Source of the DNA: Deltaproteobacteria bacterium
GTDB taxonomy: Bacteria > Myxococcota > JADLHZ01
Direction of reading: 5' to 3'
Assembly (NCBI GenBank): GCA_020848545.1
Contig: JADLHZ010000022.1
Span: 54,949 to 118,948, forward strand
DNA length: 64,000 nt
Made by a program: the position numbers and the translations under genes. Shown here in pieces: positions 14,976 to 23,808 of this stretch. Each line of letters starts with the position of its first letter. Position 1 is the stretch's first letter. Below the pieces are notes generated by a model, which saw only the letters and a list, made by a program, of their open reading frames with translations, searched no databases and was not told where the DNA came from.

Positions 14976-17900
14976 CTACGCCATCGCGCCGGCCTCGGAC
15001 TCGTCTTCGACCGCTGCCTCGATCGCCTGCTCCGGCACGCCGTCCACGTAGACGATCGACTTGCCGACGATCGCCGGCACGCGCACGCTGCCGGGCAGCA
15101 CGCCGGTGAGGTTCAAAGGATCCACCGCCGCGAGCTCGACGCGCTCGTGCTCGCCCGCCGCCGCCCGCTCACGCCGCACCGCCCGCGCCTTGTCGACCGC
15201 CTCGGGCAGCGCGAACTGCTCGCCGACAACGCCGCCGATGAAGCGCCCGCCGCGGATCTCTCCGCGCGCCTCCATCCGCCGATACACGAACGCGAGCTCA
15301 CGCCACGCCGGCGCCAAGGGCTCGCGCGCGACGAGATCGCGCCAGACGATGCCGTAGCGCCGCAGCAACAACGCCGCCACGTGCGTGAGCAGCTCCTCGC
15401 GCGGCCGCCGCGCCGACGGACGCAAGAGCCACCACCGGCCGGGCCCGCCGCGCTGCAGCTGCTTCTGCCGCTTGCGCCGCTTCGGCGATTGCAAGACGCG
15501 CAAGTTGTCGACGGCGTCGGCGCTGACGGCTCCGCGCGCCAAGAGCTCCGACAGCGCATCCTCGACGACAGCCGGCAGCAGCCCGCTCACCTGCACGATC
15601 TCGAGGAAGAACGACGCGCCCCGGCGAGCGAGCACGTCGGCCACCGCCCGCGCCGGCTCGCTCGCGTCTAGGTCCAACGCGAGCTGCGTGTCCGAGCCAC
15701 CCGCCGCCGGCCGCGCCAGATCGATCATCCAGTCGAGCTCGCTCCGCCGCACGAACGAGAGCGACGCGTTGCGGCTCATCACCGCCCGCGACGGCGCCGC
15801 TTCGATCTCCTCCGCCACGAGCGGCACGACGACCGCACCGCGCCGCGGCACCGAAGGCTTCGGCGCCACTCGCCGGCTCAAGCGGCCCCACGCCACTTCG
15901 CCGGAAAATCCCGCGAGATCCAAGAGCTCCTCGTCGTAGCCCTGCACCCGCTTGCGAAACAGCGCGTGCTCCCACTGCGAGCCCGGCGCTTCGTAGCCTT
16001 CGAGCTTCGCCACGGCTTCGAGCAGCCCCGCCCGCCCGCGCGGCGACAACGCGTCCGGCACGACGTGATGCCAGCGGAACAAGAAGCGCATCAGCTCGCC
16101 CGACGACAGCGGCTCGATCTCCTTGCGCAGCCGGCCGACCGTCAGCCGATGGATGCGCTGGAGCAAGCGACGATCGCAGAACTCCTTGTGCTCAGGGGAC
16201 GATGGCGGGGACAGGGACCCTGTGAGGATGGAGCCACGATCGGCGCGATCGGATCTGGACGGGTCCCAGCCCCCGCCCCCGCCCCCGCCCCCGCCCCCGC
16301 CCGGCCAAAACGTGCCGCGCAGCACCTGACCCTGCGCCTCGACGGCGAGCAACGCCGAGAGCACTTCGCTCTCCGCCAACCCGAGATAGCGCCCGAGATC
16401 CGCTGCCGTCGTCGGTCCGCACACTTCGAGCCGCCCGCGCACGACCGCCAAGACCGCCGCCTCGCGCTCCATCGGCTGATCGCCCGGAAGCAAAGCCAAC
16501 GCCGGCGACAAGACCGCCGCGGGAAACAACGCTTGCGCGATCGGCAAGCGCTCCGCCGCCACCAAGAAGCGCGCCTCCCCCACCGAGAACACCGCCGCGC
16601 GCCGCGCCATGAACAGCGGCTCGAGCAGCAACGGATCGATCGTCTCTTCGCGCATGAGCCCGTGCGACAGGAGCGCGTCGTGCGCCTCGTCCGGATCGCG
16701 CATCAGCGGCGCCGCGTCGGCGATCACCTGCCGAATCGCCAGCTCGTCGAGCGCGCCGAACGCGACCGCGTCCTCCGGCGACAACGATCGCCGCACGCTG
16801 ACCGCCCGCGCGCGCCGCTCCTCCAACGGCGCGTCGTCCAAGAACGTGTACGGCGCCGAGTTCAAGTGCTGATGCGCGAGCGGCGACGGCTCCGGCAGAT
16901 CCACCGCGAAGCGCTCGATCCGCCCTTCGCGCAGCGCCAAGAGGACCGCGCGCAGCCCATCGACGTCGAGCGCCTCGCGCAGGCAGTTGTCCATCGTCTC
17001 GTTCACCAGCGGATGATCCGGCGGCTCGATGTCGCCGCCGCCGTGGTTGTCCTGGCAGCCCACCTGCGCCGGAAACACCGACGCCAAGAGATCGTCCGAG
17101 CGCATGCGCTGGATCTGCGGCGGCACGCGCTCGCCGTTCCTCATCCGATCGAGCATCAACGCCCGCGTCGCGTTCCAGCGAAAGCGCGTGCCGAACAAGG
17201 GCGCCTGCAAGATCGCCTGCTTCAGCACTTCTTCGACGTTGCCTGGCGACAGAAAGTCGAAGATCTCGATCAACGGAAACGAGTGCTGCTCGCTCAACGA
17301 CAGCAAGATCCCGTCGTCTCCGGCCGCCGCCTGCAGCTCGAAGTCGAAGTTGCGGCAGAAGCGCTTCCGTAACGCCATGCCCCACGCGCGGTTGATGCGG
17401 CCGCCGAAGGGCGCGTGGATGATGAGCTGCATGCCGCCGCCTTCGTCGAAGAAGCGCTCGGCGACGACGCGCGTCTGCGACGGGATCACCGAGAGCACCT
17501 TGGCGCTCACGCGCAGGTACGCGCTCAGCACCGTGGCGTCGGTCGCCCGCAGGCCCACGTCGTCGATCAAGAACGCTTCACCGCCGGCGACGACCGCCTC
17601 GCGCAGGCGCCCGACGTGCTCGCTGAGCTCCGCTGTGCGCGCCGGCGCTTCGCCAAGCCAAAACGGAATGCTCGGTGCTTGGCCTTCCGCATCGACAACC
17701 CGCACGGTGCCGGCCATGACGCGCGTGATCCGCCACGACGTCGAGCCGAGCACGAACACGTCGCCGGCCGCGCTCTCGATCGCCCAGTCTTCGTTCACCG
17801 AGCCGACGGTCTTGCCGTCGATCTCGTTGATCACCGGATAATCAAAGGTGTCCGGGATCGCGCCCGCGTTCTGCAACGCCGTCAACCGCGCGCCCTTGCG

Positions 17901-19400
17901 CGGCCGCAGCATTCCGCCCACGCGATCGCGATGCAAGAGCGCCCGCGCACGCCCGCGGCTCGTCGCCACCCCTTCGGCGAGCATCTGCACGACTTGCTCG
18001 AACGCCGCTCGCGACAGATCCCGATACGGCCACGCGCGCCGCACGGTCTCGAAGAGCCGATCCTCGCGCCACTCCTCGGCCGCCACCATCGCCACGAGCT
18101 GCTGCGCCAACACGTCGAGCGGCGCCACCGGCACGATCGGTTGATCGAGCTGCCGCTGGCGAATGGCCCAAAGTAGCGCCGCGCACTCGACGAGCTCATC
18201 GCGCGTCATCGCAAAGAGGATGCCCTTCGAGATCGCCGCCTTGTGATGGCCCGCGCGTCCCACCCGCTGCAACATCACCGCGATCGCGCGCGGCGAGCCG
18301 AGCTGCACCACGAGATCGATCGATCCCACGTCGATGCCGAGCTCGAGCGACGCCGTCGCCACCATGACCCGCAGGGCGCCGGACTTCAGCCGCTCCTCCG
18401 CCGACAAGCGCAGCTCGCGCGCCATGCTGCCGTGGTGCGCGGCGACCAAGTCCTTGCCCATGCGCTCACCGAGATCGTGCGCCACGCGCTCGGCGAGCTT
18501 CCGCGTATTCGTGAAGACGAGAATGGTCCGATGCGTCGCCGTCAGCGCGAGCAGCCGCTCGTAGATCTGTCCCCACATCTCGTGCGTCGCCACCGCGCTC
18601 AGCTCGCTGTCCGGCGTCTCGATCGCGAGATCCCATGGCCGAATGTGCCCGACCTCGATGCACTTGACGCGCGCCCGCGCCTCGGCTTCCGGCACCGCCG
18701 CCAAGAACGCCGCCACGCGCTCGACCGGCTTCGTCGTCGCCGACAAACCGACGAGCTGGACGGGCTGTCCGACCAACGCCTTCAGCCGCTCGAGCGACAG
18801 CGCAAAGTGCGAGCCGCGCTTGTCGCGAATCAGCGCGTGGATCTCGTCGACGATCACCGTCTCGACTTGCCGCAGCCGCTCGCGCGCCTTCTCCGCCGTC
18901 AGGCACAGATACAAAGACTCGGGCGTGGTGATCAGAATGTGCGGCGGCGTCTTCACCATGCGCGCCCGATCCGCCGCGCTCGTGTCGCCGCTGCGCACGT
19001 CGACGCGGATGTCCTGCGGCGCGAGGCCCGCCGCCTTCGCCCGCGCCATGATCGCCTGCAGCGGCGCCAGAAGGTTCTTCTGCACGTCGTTGCCGAGGGC
19101 CTTCAGCGGCGAGACATATAATATGTACGTCTTGCTCTCGAGCTTCTGGTCCGCCGCCAGGCAGAACAGCCTGTCCACGCTCGACAGAAACGCCGACAGC
19201 GTCTTGCCCGACCCGGTAGGCGCCGCGATCAGCACATCCGAGCCAGCGGCGATGAGAGGCCACGCCTGGCGCTGCGGCTCGGTCGGCTCACCGAGCGTTT
19301 CGGCGAACCACGCCTGCACGCACGGATGAAAGGGCCGCAACGCGGGATCCGCCGCGACCGCCGCAGCGCCGAGCCCGAGGTGCATTTGCGTAGCGGACAT
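14976..19400 (-). CDS. lhr: Large ATP-dependent helicase Lhr
   Basis: 1474 residues, the size of full-length bacterial Lhr. Helicase motif I PTGSGKT is at 61-67, motif II DEIH at 185-188, and VQLGSPRAIAVMLQRVGRAGH is the Lhr motif VI region; the C-terminal DUF1998-free extension with DNA-glycosylase-like (HTH_42/YcaQ-like) part follows (for example GPTTAADLGRYLGLAESEV). Lhr is a 3'-5' translocating helicase active on RNA:DNA hybrids and linked to DNA repair. Residues about 1033-1069 are an odd insert: a run of 11 glycines encoded by a hexamer repeat, then a polar stretch. A probable LexA site sits just before the start. Confidence 0.93.
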   Translation of the reverse strand: MSATQMHLGLGAAAVAADPALRPFHPCVQAWFAETLGEPTEPQRQAWPLIAAGSDVLIAAPTGSGKTLSAFLSSVDRLFCLAADQKLESKTYILYVSPLKALGNDVQKNLLAPLQAIMARAKAAGLAPQDIRVDVRSGDTSAADRARMVKTPPHILITTPESLYLCLTAEKARERLRQVETVIVDEIHALIRDKRGSHFALSLERLKALVGQPVQLVGLSATTKPVERVAAFLAAVPEAEARARVKCIEVGHIRPWDLAIETPDSELSAVATHEMWGQIYERLLALTATHRTILVFTNTRKLAERVAHDLGERMGKDLVAAHHGSMARELRLSAEERLKSGALRVMVATASLELGIDVGSIDLVVQLGSPRAIAVMLQRVGRAGHHKAAISKGILFAMTRDELVECAALLWAIRQRQLDQPIVPVAPLDVLAQQLVAMVAAEEWREDRLFETVRRAWPYRDLSRAAFEQVVQMLAEGVATSRGRARALLHRDRVGGMLRPRKGARLTALQNAGAIPDTFDYPVINEIDGKTVGSVNEDWAIESAAGDVFVLGSTSWRITRVMAGTVRVVDAEGQAPSIPFWLGEAPARTAELSEHVGRLREAVVAGGEAFLIDDVGLRATDATVLSAYLRVSAKVLSVIPSQTRVVAERFFDEGGGMQLIIHAPFGGRINRAWGMALRKRFCRNFDFELQAAAGDDGILLSLSEQHSFPLIEIFDFLSPGNVEEVLKQAILQAPLFGTRFRWNATRALMLDRMRNGERVPPQIQRMRSDDLLASVFPAQVGCQDNHGGGDIEPPDHPLVNETMDNCLREALDVDGLRAVLLALREGRIERFAVDLPEPSPLAHQHLNSAPYTFLDDAPLEERRARAVSVRRSLSPEDAVAFGALDELAIRQVIADAAPLMRDPDEAHDALLSHGLMREETIDPLLLEPLFMARRAAVFSVGEARFLVAAERLPIAQALFPAAVLSPALALLPGDQPMEREAAVLAVVRGRLEVCGPTTAADLGRYLGLAESEVLSALLAVEAQGQVLRGTFWPGGGGGGGGGGGWDPSRSDRADRGSILTGSLSPPSSPEHKEFCDRRLLQRIHRLTVGRLRKEIEPLSSGELMRFLFRWHHVVPDALSPRGRAGLLEAVAKLEGYEAPGSQWEHALFRKRVQGYDEELLDLAGFSGEVAWGRLSRRVAPKPSVPRRGAVVVPLVAEEIEAAPSRAVMSRNASLSFVRRSELDWMIDLARPAAGGSDTQLALDLDASEPARAVADVLARRGASFFLEIVQVSGLLPAVVEDALSELLARGAVSADAVDNLRVLQSPKRRKRQKQLQRGGPGRWWLLRPSARRPREELLTHVAALLLRRYGIVWRDLVAREPLAPAWRELAFVYRRMEARGEIRGGRFIGGVVGEQFALPEAVDKARAVRRERAAAGEHERVELAAVDPLNLTGVLPGSVRVPAIVGKSIVYVDGVPEQAIEAAVEDESEAGAMA
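16204..16303 (-). repeat. In-gene insert in lhr: GGGACAGGGACCCTGT palindrome plus (GCCCCC)n
   Basis: On the plus strand 16269-16302 is five to six tandem copies of GCCCCC, read as poly-Gly on the coding strand. Next to it, 16211-16223 is the palindrome ACAGGGACCCTGT, preceded by GGGG. Together they encode lhr residues about 1033-1069 in frame. The palindromic GGGACC core resembles the intergenic repeat families in this window, so a repeat may have inserted into the gene without breaking the frame. Because the unit is six bases, slippage changes the chain by two glycines only. Confidence 0.75.
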
Positions 19401-19409
19401 CTGGCCAGA

Positions 19410-19426
19410 ATGAACACATGTTCAGT
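19410..19426. promoter_or_regulatory. Probable LexA (SOS) box before lhr
   Basis: The 12-base palindrome GAACACATGTTC is at 19412-19423. The 17 bases at 19410-19426 agree with the operator I recall for Myxococcus xanthus LexA, CTRHAMRYBYGTTCAGS, at 14 positions (mismatches at 1, 9 and 17), and also fit the GAAC-N4-GTTC core of Gram-positive LexA. It ends nine bases before the lhr ATG, so a bound repressor would cover the start region. Lhr is damage-induced in mycobacteria, which makes SOS control plausible. The rightward gene at 19488 could also be affected. Confidence 0.6.
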
Positions 19427-19487
19427 ACGCCGTCAAGTGTGCCAAAGAGCGCAACATTCGAGCTAGACCCCCGAGAATAGTGGCGCA

Positions 19488-20738
19488 ATGCCTACAAATT
19501 CTCTAAAGCCTGCGACCGCGCTGCGCCTCACTCTTCTCGCCGCGGCGACCTTCGCGAGCTTCGGCTTCGAAGGCGGCTGCGATGACTGCAACAAGCCCGA
19601 CCCCGTCACCTGCACGCCCGCGTGCGGCACGGGCTACACCTGCGAGAATGGCACCTGCGTCGGCAGCTGCAAAGCGACGAGCTGCCCGAGCGGAATCTGT
19701 GCCACGCCCACGACCTGCGCCCAATGTGCGACCGACACGCAGTGCTCCGGCGCGACGCCGCGCTGCTCGATGAACCGCTGCGTCGCGTGCGTCGCAGGGC
19801 CGACCGACAACTGCAGCGCGAGCGCGTACTGCGACGGCGCCTCGAACACCTGCACGCGCGGCTGCAAGAACAACGGCGCCTGCGCGAGCAACAGCTGCAG
19901 CGCGAGCCACGACTGCGCGCAGTGTACGAGCGACAACGAGTGCTCGCTCGGCAAGGTATGTAACGCCGGCACTTGCGAAGCGCCGTGTGCGTCGAGCGCG
20001 AGCTGCGGCGGCGATCGCGTGTGCTGCGGCAGCAAGTGCCAAGACGGCTCCAAAGACGACGCCTGCCACGCGTGCAACGTGACGTGCTCGGCGACGCAGT
20101 TCTGCGGCAGCGCCGCGTGCGTGACGACGACGGTCGGTCAGCTGTGCGAGCTCTCGAAAGTCACGCTCGTCAAAGACGGCGACGGCAACGACGATGTGAA
20201 CTCCGACGCCGCTGGCGCTGCGCTCGCGGCACGCTGCGGCCGAACGATTGCGGTGACGAGCGTCGCGCAAACGAGCGCCGCCGTCCTCGATCAAACGACC
20301 GGCCGCCCGCTCGCGGCGCCGGGCACGCTGCTCGTCTTCAGCGGCGGCACCTTCTTCAACGCCGGCACGCGCTACTTCGTCGAGTCGCCGGGCCTCTCGA
20401 AGATCTACGACACCGTCGCCAGCGACGGCGCGACGATCGCGATCCGCCGGCGGCCGAGCGGCACCGACGTGCTGCTCATCGATCCGTCGACGCTCAACGC
20501 CGGCCACGACTTCTTCATCATCGAGATACTGAAAGAGCCGACGACGAAGGCCGTGGCGCTCGTGTTCTACGGCCTCGACGCCCCAGGCACGTATGCTGCC
20601 GCGTGGTACCTCGAGAACCGCGTCATCCCGATGCGCGCGGTGCACAACAGCACGTACTACGTGGTCGAGTGGACCGATCAGAACGGCGACAACGATCCGA
20701 ACATGGGCGATCGCTTCGACCTGCAAACGAACGACTGA
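19488..20738 (+). CDS. Cys-rich surface lipoprotein-like protein
   Basis: 416 residues. A long N-terminal signal (basic start, then LTLLAAATFASFGFEGGC) could give a lipoprotein at Cys31, though the GGC lipobox is weak. Residues 31-215 contain about 38 cysteines in short repeats of the type CxxGxxCENGTCVGxC and CAQCTSDNECSLGKVCNAGTC, as in the Cys-rich modules of many myxobacterial exported proteins. The C-terminal ~200 residues are Cys-poor and beta-rich and match no family I know. It is probably displayed on the surface. It is divergent from lhr with only 87 bases between. Confidence 0.8.
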   Translation: MPTNSLKPATALRLTLLAAATFASFGFEGGCDDCNKPDPVTCTPACGTGYTCENGTCVGSCKATSCPSGICATPTTCAQCATDTQCSGATPRCSMNRCVACVAGPTDNCSASAYCDGASNTCTRGCKNNGACASNSCSASHDCAQCTSDNECSLGKVCNAGTCEAPCASSASCGGDRVCCGSKCQDGSKDDACHACNVTCSATQFCGSAACVTTTVGQLCELSKVTLVKDGDGNDDVNSDAAGAALAARCGRTIAVTSVAQTSAAVLDQTTGRPLAAPGTLLVFSGGTFFNAGTRYFVESPGLSKIYDTVASDGATIAIRRRPSGTDVLLIDPSTLNAGHDFFIIEILKEPTTKAVALVFYGLDAPGTYAAAWYLENRVIPMRAVHNSTYYVVEWTDQNGDNDPNMGDRFDLQTND

Positions 20739-20777
20739 CGCTCCGCGCGTCGTCTTCAACACGATGCGCACGAAGCT

Positions 20778-21698
20778 CTACGGTTCTTCGTCGCCCTCGC
20801 GCGTGAGCCACACGTCGTCGCTCGGCACGTACGCGGTCCGCGCGTCGTCGATGCGGTGCAAGCGGCCGAGCGCGATGCCGTGCTTGTTCCACGCGCGGCC
20901 GAGCACGCCGAAGCCAGGACAAAACGGCGCTTGAAACACCACCGTTTGCCCGAACGGCGCCGCGTCGGAGACCACGATCGCGCGGAGGATGCCGTGGCGG
21001 CGCATGAGGCGGCCGGCGTTGCGCAAGTTCGTCGTCGTGTGGCGCGCGAGCGGCTCCACGATCACTCGCTCAGCGGGCACCGAGAGCTGGTCGACGAGAA
21101 AGCGCCGCATCTCGAACGCCTCGTTGAACGGCGTCCCCGTCGGATGTACGTTGCCGCCGGTGACCAAGATCGCTGACGCACGACCGGCGAAGAAGTCGGC
21201 GGCGGCGGCGCGCAGGCGCTGCTCCGCGCGCGGGGTCAGGGGGCCTGCGAACGAAGGGGTCGCGTAGCCCGGCACGATCACGAGCGCGCCGGCCGGCGGC
21301 GCGCCGAGCGACGGCCACGCTTGTGGATCGATCCGGCGCCACCGCGAGCGATCGGCGCGGCGCTCGAAGGTCAGCGCGGCGCCGATCTTCGCGAGACAGA
21401 AGCGCAACGCGTGAAAGGGCCGCGCGCAGACGCCGAGGGCGAGTGCGAACCCGATGAGCGGCCAGTTGAACGGCCGGCGCACTTGCCGCGCGATCCGCAA
21501 CCAGACGACGCCGTGCACGTGCGCGAGATCGCCGGGCAGACAGACGACGCTCGCGAACGCGGCAGCGACGCGCGGCGCGATCGTAAGGCGCACGGGCGCG
21601 GCAACAGCGGCCACGCGCGCGACGGCGTCGGCGTACGCGCGCACGGCCGGGTTGTAGTCGACCGAGGGATCTGCGACGGCGGAGAGCGAGGAGAACAT
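20778..21698 (-). CDS. YdcF/DUF218 family protein
   Basis: 306 residues. The DUF218 (SanA/ElyC/YdcF) signature is clear: ALVIVPGYATPSF, then ILVTGGNVHPTGTPFNEAFEMRRFLVDQLSVP, VIVEPLARHTTTNLRNAGRLM and AIVVSDAAPFGQ. In other bacteria these proteins act in envelope polysaccharide or peptidoglycan processes or bind SAM; the reaction is not settled. The first ~130 residues, with hydrophobic patches, are not conserved in the family as I know it. The ATG at 21698 lies six bases from the start of the divergent alkyltransferase-like gene. A longer open frame continues to 22139 but overlaps that gene. Confidence 0.8.
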   Translation of the reverse strand: MFSSLSAVADPSVDYNPAVRAYADAVARVAAVAAPVRLTIAPRVAAAFASVVCLPGDLAHVHGVVWLRIARQVRRPFNWPLIGFALALGVCARPFHALRFCLAKIGAALTFERRADRSRWRRIDPQAWPSLGAPPAGALVIVPGYATPSFAGPLTPRAEQRLRAAAADFFAGRASAILVTGGNVHPTGTPFNEAFEMRRFLVDQLSVPAERVIVEPLARHTTTNLRNAGRLMRRHGILRAIVVSDAAPFGQTVVFQAPFCPGFGVLGRAWNKHGIALGRLHRIDDARTAYVPSDDVWLTREGDEEP

Positions 21699-21704
21699 CG
21701 CGCG

Positions 21705-22007
21705 GTGAAACCCTTCGAGCGAGTTTGGGCGTTGGTCAAGCAGATCCCGAAGGGGAAGGTGGCGACCTACGGGCAGCTCTCGCGGATGATCGATCGGAGG
21801 TTGACACCCGTCGGGATCGGCTGGGCGATCCGCGCGGCGAAGGTCGGGAGCATTCCGTGGCATCGCGTGGTGAATGCGCAGGGCGGGATCTCGACGGAGA
21901 AAGAAACGCCAGGGTTGCAGCGGAAGTTGCTGACGCGGGAGGGCGTGCGCTTTGGGCGAGAGGGGTTGATCGATCTGACGAGGTTCGGGTGGAAGGCGAA
22001 GCCGTGA
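21705..22007 (+). CDS. atl: Alkyltransferase-like protein (ATL)
   Basis: 100 residues from a GTG. It matches the DNA-binding domain of O6-alkylguanine-DNA methyltransferases: GKVATYGQLSRMI, then PWHRVV at 51-56, where Trp52 stands in place of the reactive Cys of PCHRV. ATL proteins such as E. coli YbaZ have exactly this change; they bind O6-alkylguanine without repairing it and hand the lesion to nucleotide excision repair. Length fits the family (about 100-130). No longer N-terminal domain is present. The gene shares an extremely short start-to-start region with the YdcF-like gene. Confidence 0.88.
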   Translation: MKPFERVWALVKQIPKGKVATYGQLSRMIDRRLTPVGIGWAIRAAKVGSIPWHRVVNAQGGISTEKETPGLQRKLLTREGVRFGREGLIDLTRFGWKAKP

Positions 22008-22104
22008 TCCGCCGCCACCACCACCGCGACCTGCCACGTGATACGCCCACGTGCCACGGACCACGACGCCGTCCACGGGGATCGGCGACGGGGATCGGCG
22101 ACGA

Positions 22105-23415
22105 CTACTGACGCAGGCGACTCGCCACCACGCATTCATCCCAAGAATCGTCGTACCCGACGTAATGCACGCAGTACTTGCCGCCTTGCTCGTTCTTCAA
22201 CACGGCGTCCCACCACGTCCCGCCCCACTCGACCTTCACGGGCTTGCCGCGCGGCTTCGCGTCTTTCCCACGCACGCCGACGATGCGCGCGCCGCCGACC
22301 CACTCGTCCCACTCGTGGCCCCAGCCGGGGTAGGTCACATAGTGAAAGTCGTCCTCGACCTTGACGACCTCAGCCTCGTAGACGACGCCGTTCCACGTGA
22401 CGTCGAGGCGCGTGCCGATGCCGTAGGTCTCGAGCTTCACCGGGTTCGCGCGCGCCTTCGGCACCCAGTCTTTGCTCTCGTCGCTGTAGTCGTAGAACGA
22501 GACGAAGACGTCGTCGCCGCTTTGCTTCGTGGCCAAGATGCGCGCGACCGCGTTGCGTCCCCCTTTGCCAGCGTGCGGCGCCTGGACCCAGTTGCGCCGC
22601 GCGTACTCACCTGATCCCGCCGGATACGGCAGCGTCTCCTTCACGGCGTCGGCGACGATCGCGCCTTCGCTGACGCCGCCGATGGTGTAGCCAAAACGCT
22701 GCTGCTCGCGGTTCTTCATCGCGTCTTTCACTTCGCTCGCGAGCTCTTGCAGCGTGATCTTGCCGTCGTCGTTGCGATCACAAATCGAGCGACCGTTCAG
22801 CGCGTCGATCAACGTTTGGCTGAAGGTCCAATTGCCGGTGGAGGTGTTCGAATCATCCGCCGACGTCAGCGCCACCGCGTCGATGCCGGCGGCGTTCAGG
22901 CTCTTCGCCACCGCGCCGAGGCCGCCGGAGTAGCAGCAGTCGGCAAAGAGAATGACGCGCTTGCCTTTGAAGCGCTTCTTCGCACCGTCGACGAAAAGCG
23001 GCACGAGCTCCTTCAAGACGAGCCCGGTCTTCTCCGCCTCGCCGGCGCTGACGTCGTAGCTTGCGAAGATGATGTTGCCGCCGGCGCGCTGGATGCCGTG
23101 GCCCGCGTAGTAGAAGACCAGCGTCGCGCCCGGCCCCGCCGCCGCGATCGCTTTTTCCAGCGCCGCGCGAATGGCGGCGGTCGTGGCGGCGGCGTCCAAG
23201 AGCAAGGTGCGTCGTGAGCTCGCGACGCCGCGCTTGCCGAGCACGCCGTCGAGCTCTTCGTCCTTGCGATGCACCTTCGAGAACTTCGCGAGCGTCGGGT
23301 CTTTCCACTCGAGCACGCCGGCGATGACGGTGAACGTCTTGTCGGCGTCGAAGAGCGCCCCTCCTGAAGACGGGGCCTGAGCGTAGAGCGCGAGGCTGAC
23401 GAGGGTGGCGATCAC
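22105..23415 (-). CDS. Caspase-fold peptidase with EF-hand loop and three chromo-barrel/Tudor-like repeats
   Basis: 436 residues from a GTG. A signal-like helix (1-14) precedes a C14-type caspase domain: catalytic His106 in FYYAGHG and Cys161 in LFADCCYSGG. Residues 213-224, DRNDDGKITLQE, are a textbook 12-residue EF-hand loop (acidic or polar side chains at 1, 3, 5; Gly 6; Ile 8; Glu 12). From about 290 there are three related segments with the pattern V-x-[FY]...DxWV...R (around 303-321, 359-378, 414-433), resembling chromo-barrel/Tudor-knot modules. The GTG overlaps the TGA of the 128-residue upstream gene. Substrate is unknown; calcium control is inferred. Confidence 0.85.
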   Translation of the reverse strand: MIATLVSLALYAQAPSSGGALFDADKTFTVIAGVLEWKDPTLAKFSKVHRKDEELDGVLGKRGVASSRRTLLLDAAATTAAIRAALEKAIAAAGPGATLVFYYAGHGIQRAGGNIIFASYDVSAGEAEKTGLVLKELVPLFVDGAKKRFKGKRVILFADCCYSGGLGAVAKSLNAAGIDAVALTSADDSNTSTGNWTFSQTLIDALNGRSICDRNDDGKITLQELASEVKDAMKNREQQRFGYTIGGVSEGAIVADAVKETLPYPAGSGEYARRNWVQAPHAGKGGRNAVARILATKQSGDDVFVSFYDYSDESKDWVPKARANPVKLETYGIGTRLDVTWNGVVYEAEVVKVEDDFHYVTYPGWGHEWDEWVGGARIVGVRGKDAKPRGKPVKVEWGGTWWDAVLKNEQGGKYCVHYVGYDDSWDECVVASRLRQ

Positions 23416-23798
23416 TTGCCGTACGGGTTGGCGCCTGCTGTGGGAGGCGTGTCTTGCTTCGGCGCCGCGGCGGCCGCCCCGCCCTCTTTCTTCTTCACGA
23501 TCTTGTCCTTTACGCGATCCCAAACCTTGTCGACGATCGCCGGCGAGGCCTCTTCGCAGATCTTGTCGCCGAGCGCGTGGCTGACGCCGGTGGGATCCGG
23601 GATCTCGCGCACCTTTTCTTTGGCCACCTCGGCCGCGATGTCCGCGAGCTGCTCCTTGGCTTCGTCTTCGGCGTCGGTCTTGATGCGCTCGGTGGCGCGC
23701 TTGACGACCTCGTCCTCACACAGCGTGACGAGCTTAGAGACGAAGCCCTTCACCGCCGGACCTGCAAAGATACCCTTGATCTTGTCGAGAAATCCCAT
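23412..23798 (-). CDS. Small charged helical protein coupled to the caspase gene
   Basis: 128 residues, ATG at 23798 with a strong AGGAGGGG seven bases upstream. No family recognised. It begins MGFLDKIKGIF, then a highly charged helical region (roughly 25-108) rich in Glu, Lys and Ala, and ends in an Ala/Pro/Gly tail (GGAAAAAPKQDTPPTAGANP). There is no signal peptide or membrane helix. Its stop overlaps the caspase-gene start (GTGA), so the two are made together; it may be a regulator or target of the caspase-fold protein. It follows the oxidoreductase gene by 10 bases. Confidence 0.75.
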   Translation of the reverse strand: MGFLDKIKGIFAGPAVKGFVSKLVTLCEDEVVKRATERIKTDAEDEAKEQLADIAAEVAKEKVREIPDPTGVSHALGDKICEEASPAIVDKVWDRVKDKIVKKKEGGAAAAAPKQDTPPTAGANPYGK

Positions 23799-23808
23799 GT
23801 GCCCCTCC

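Noticed and set aside
16123..16329. Separate Pro-rich open frame opposite lhr
   Set aside because: It is the antisense reading of the poly-Gly insert; lhr is intact in frame.
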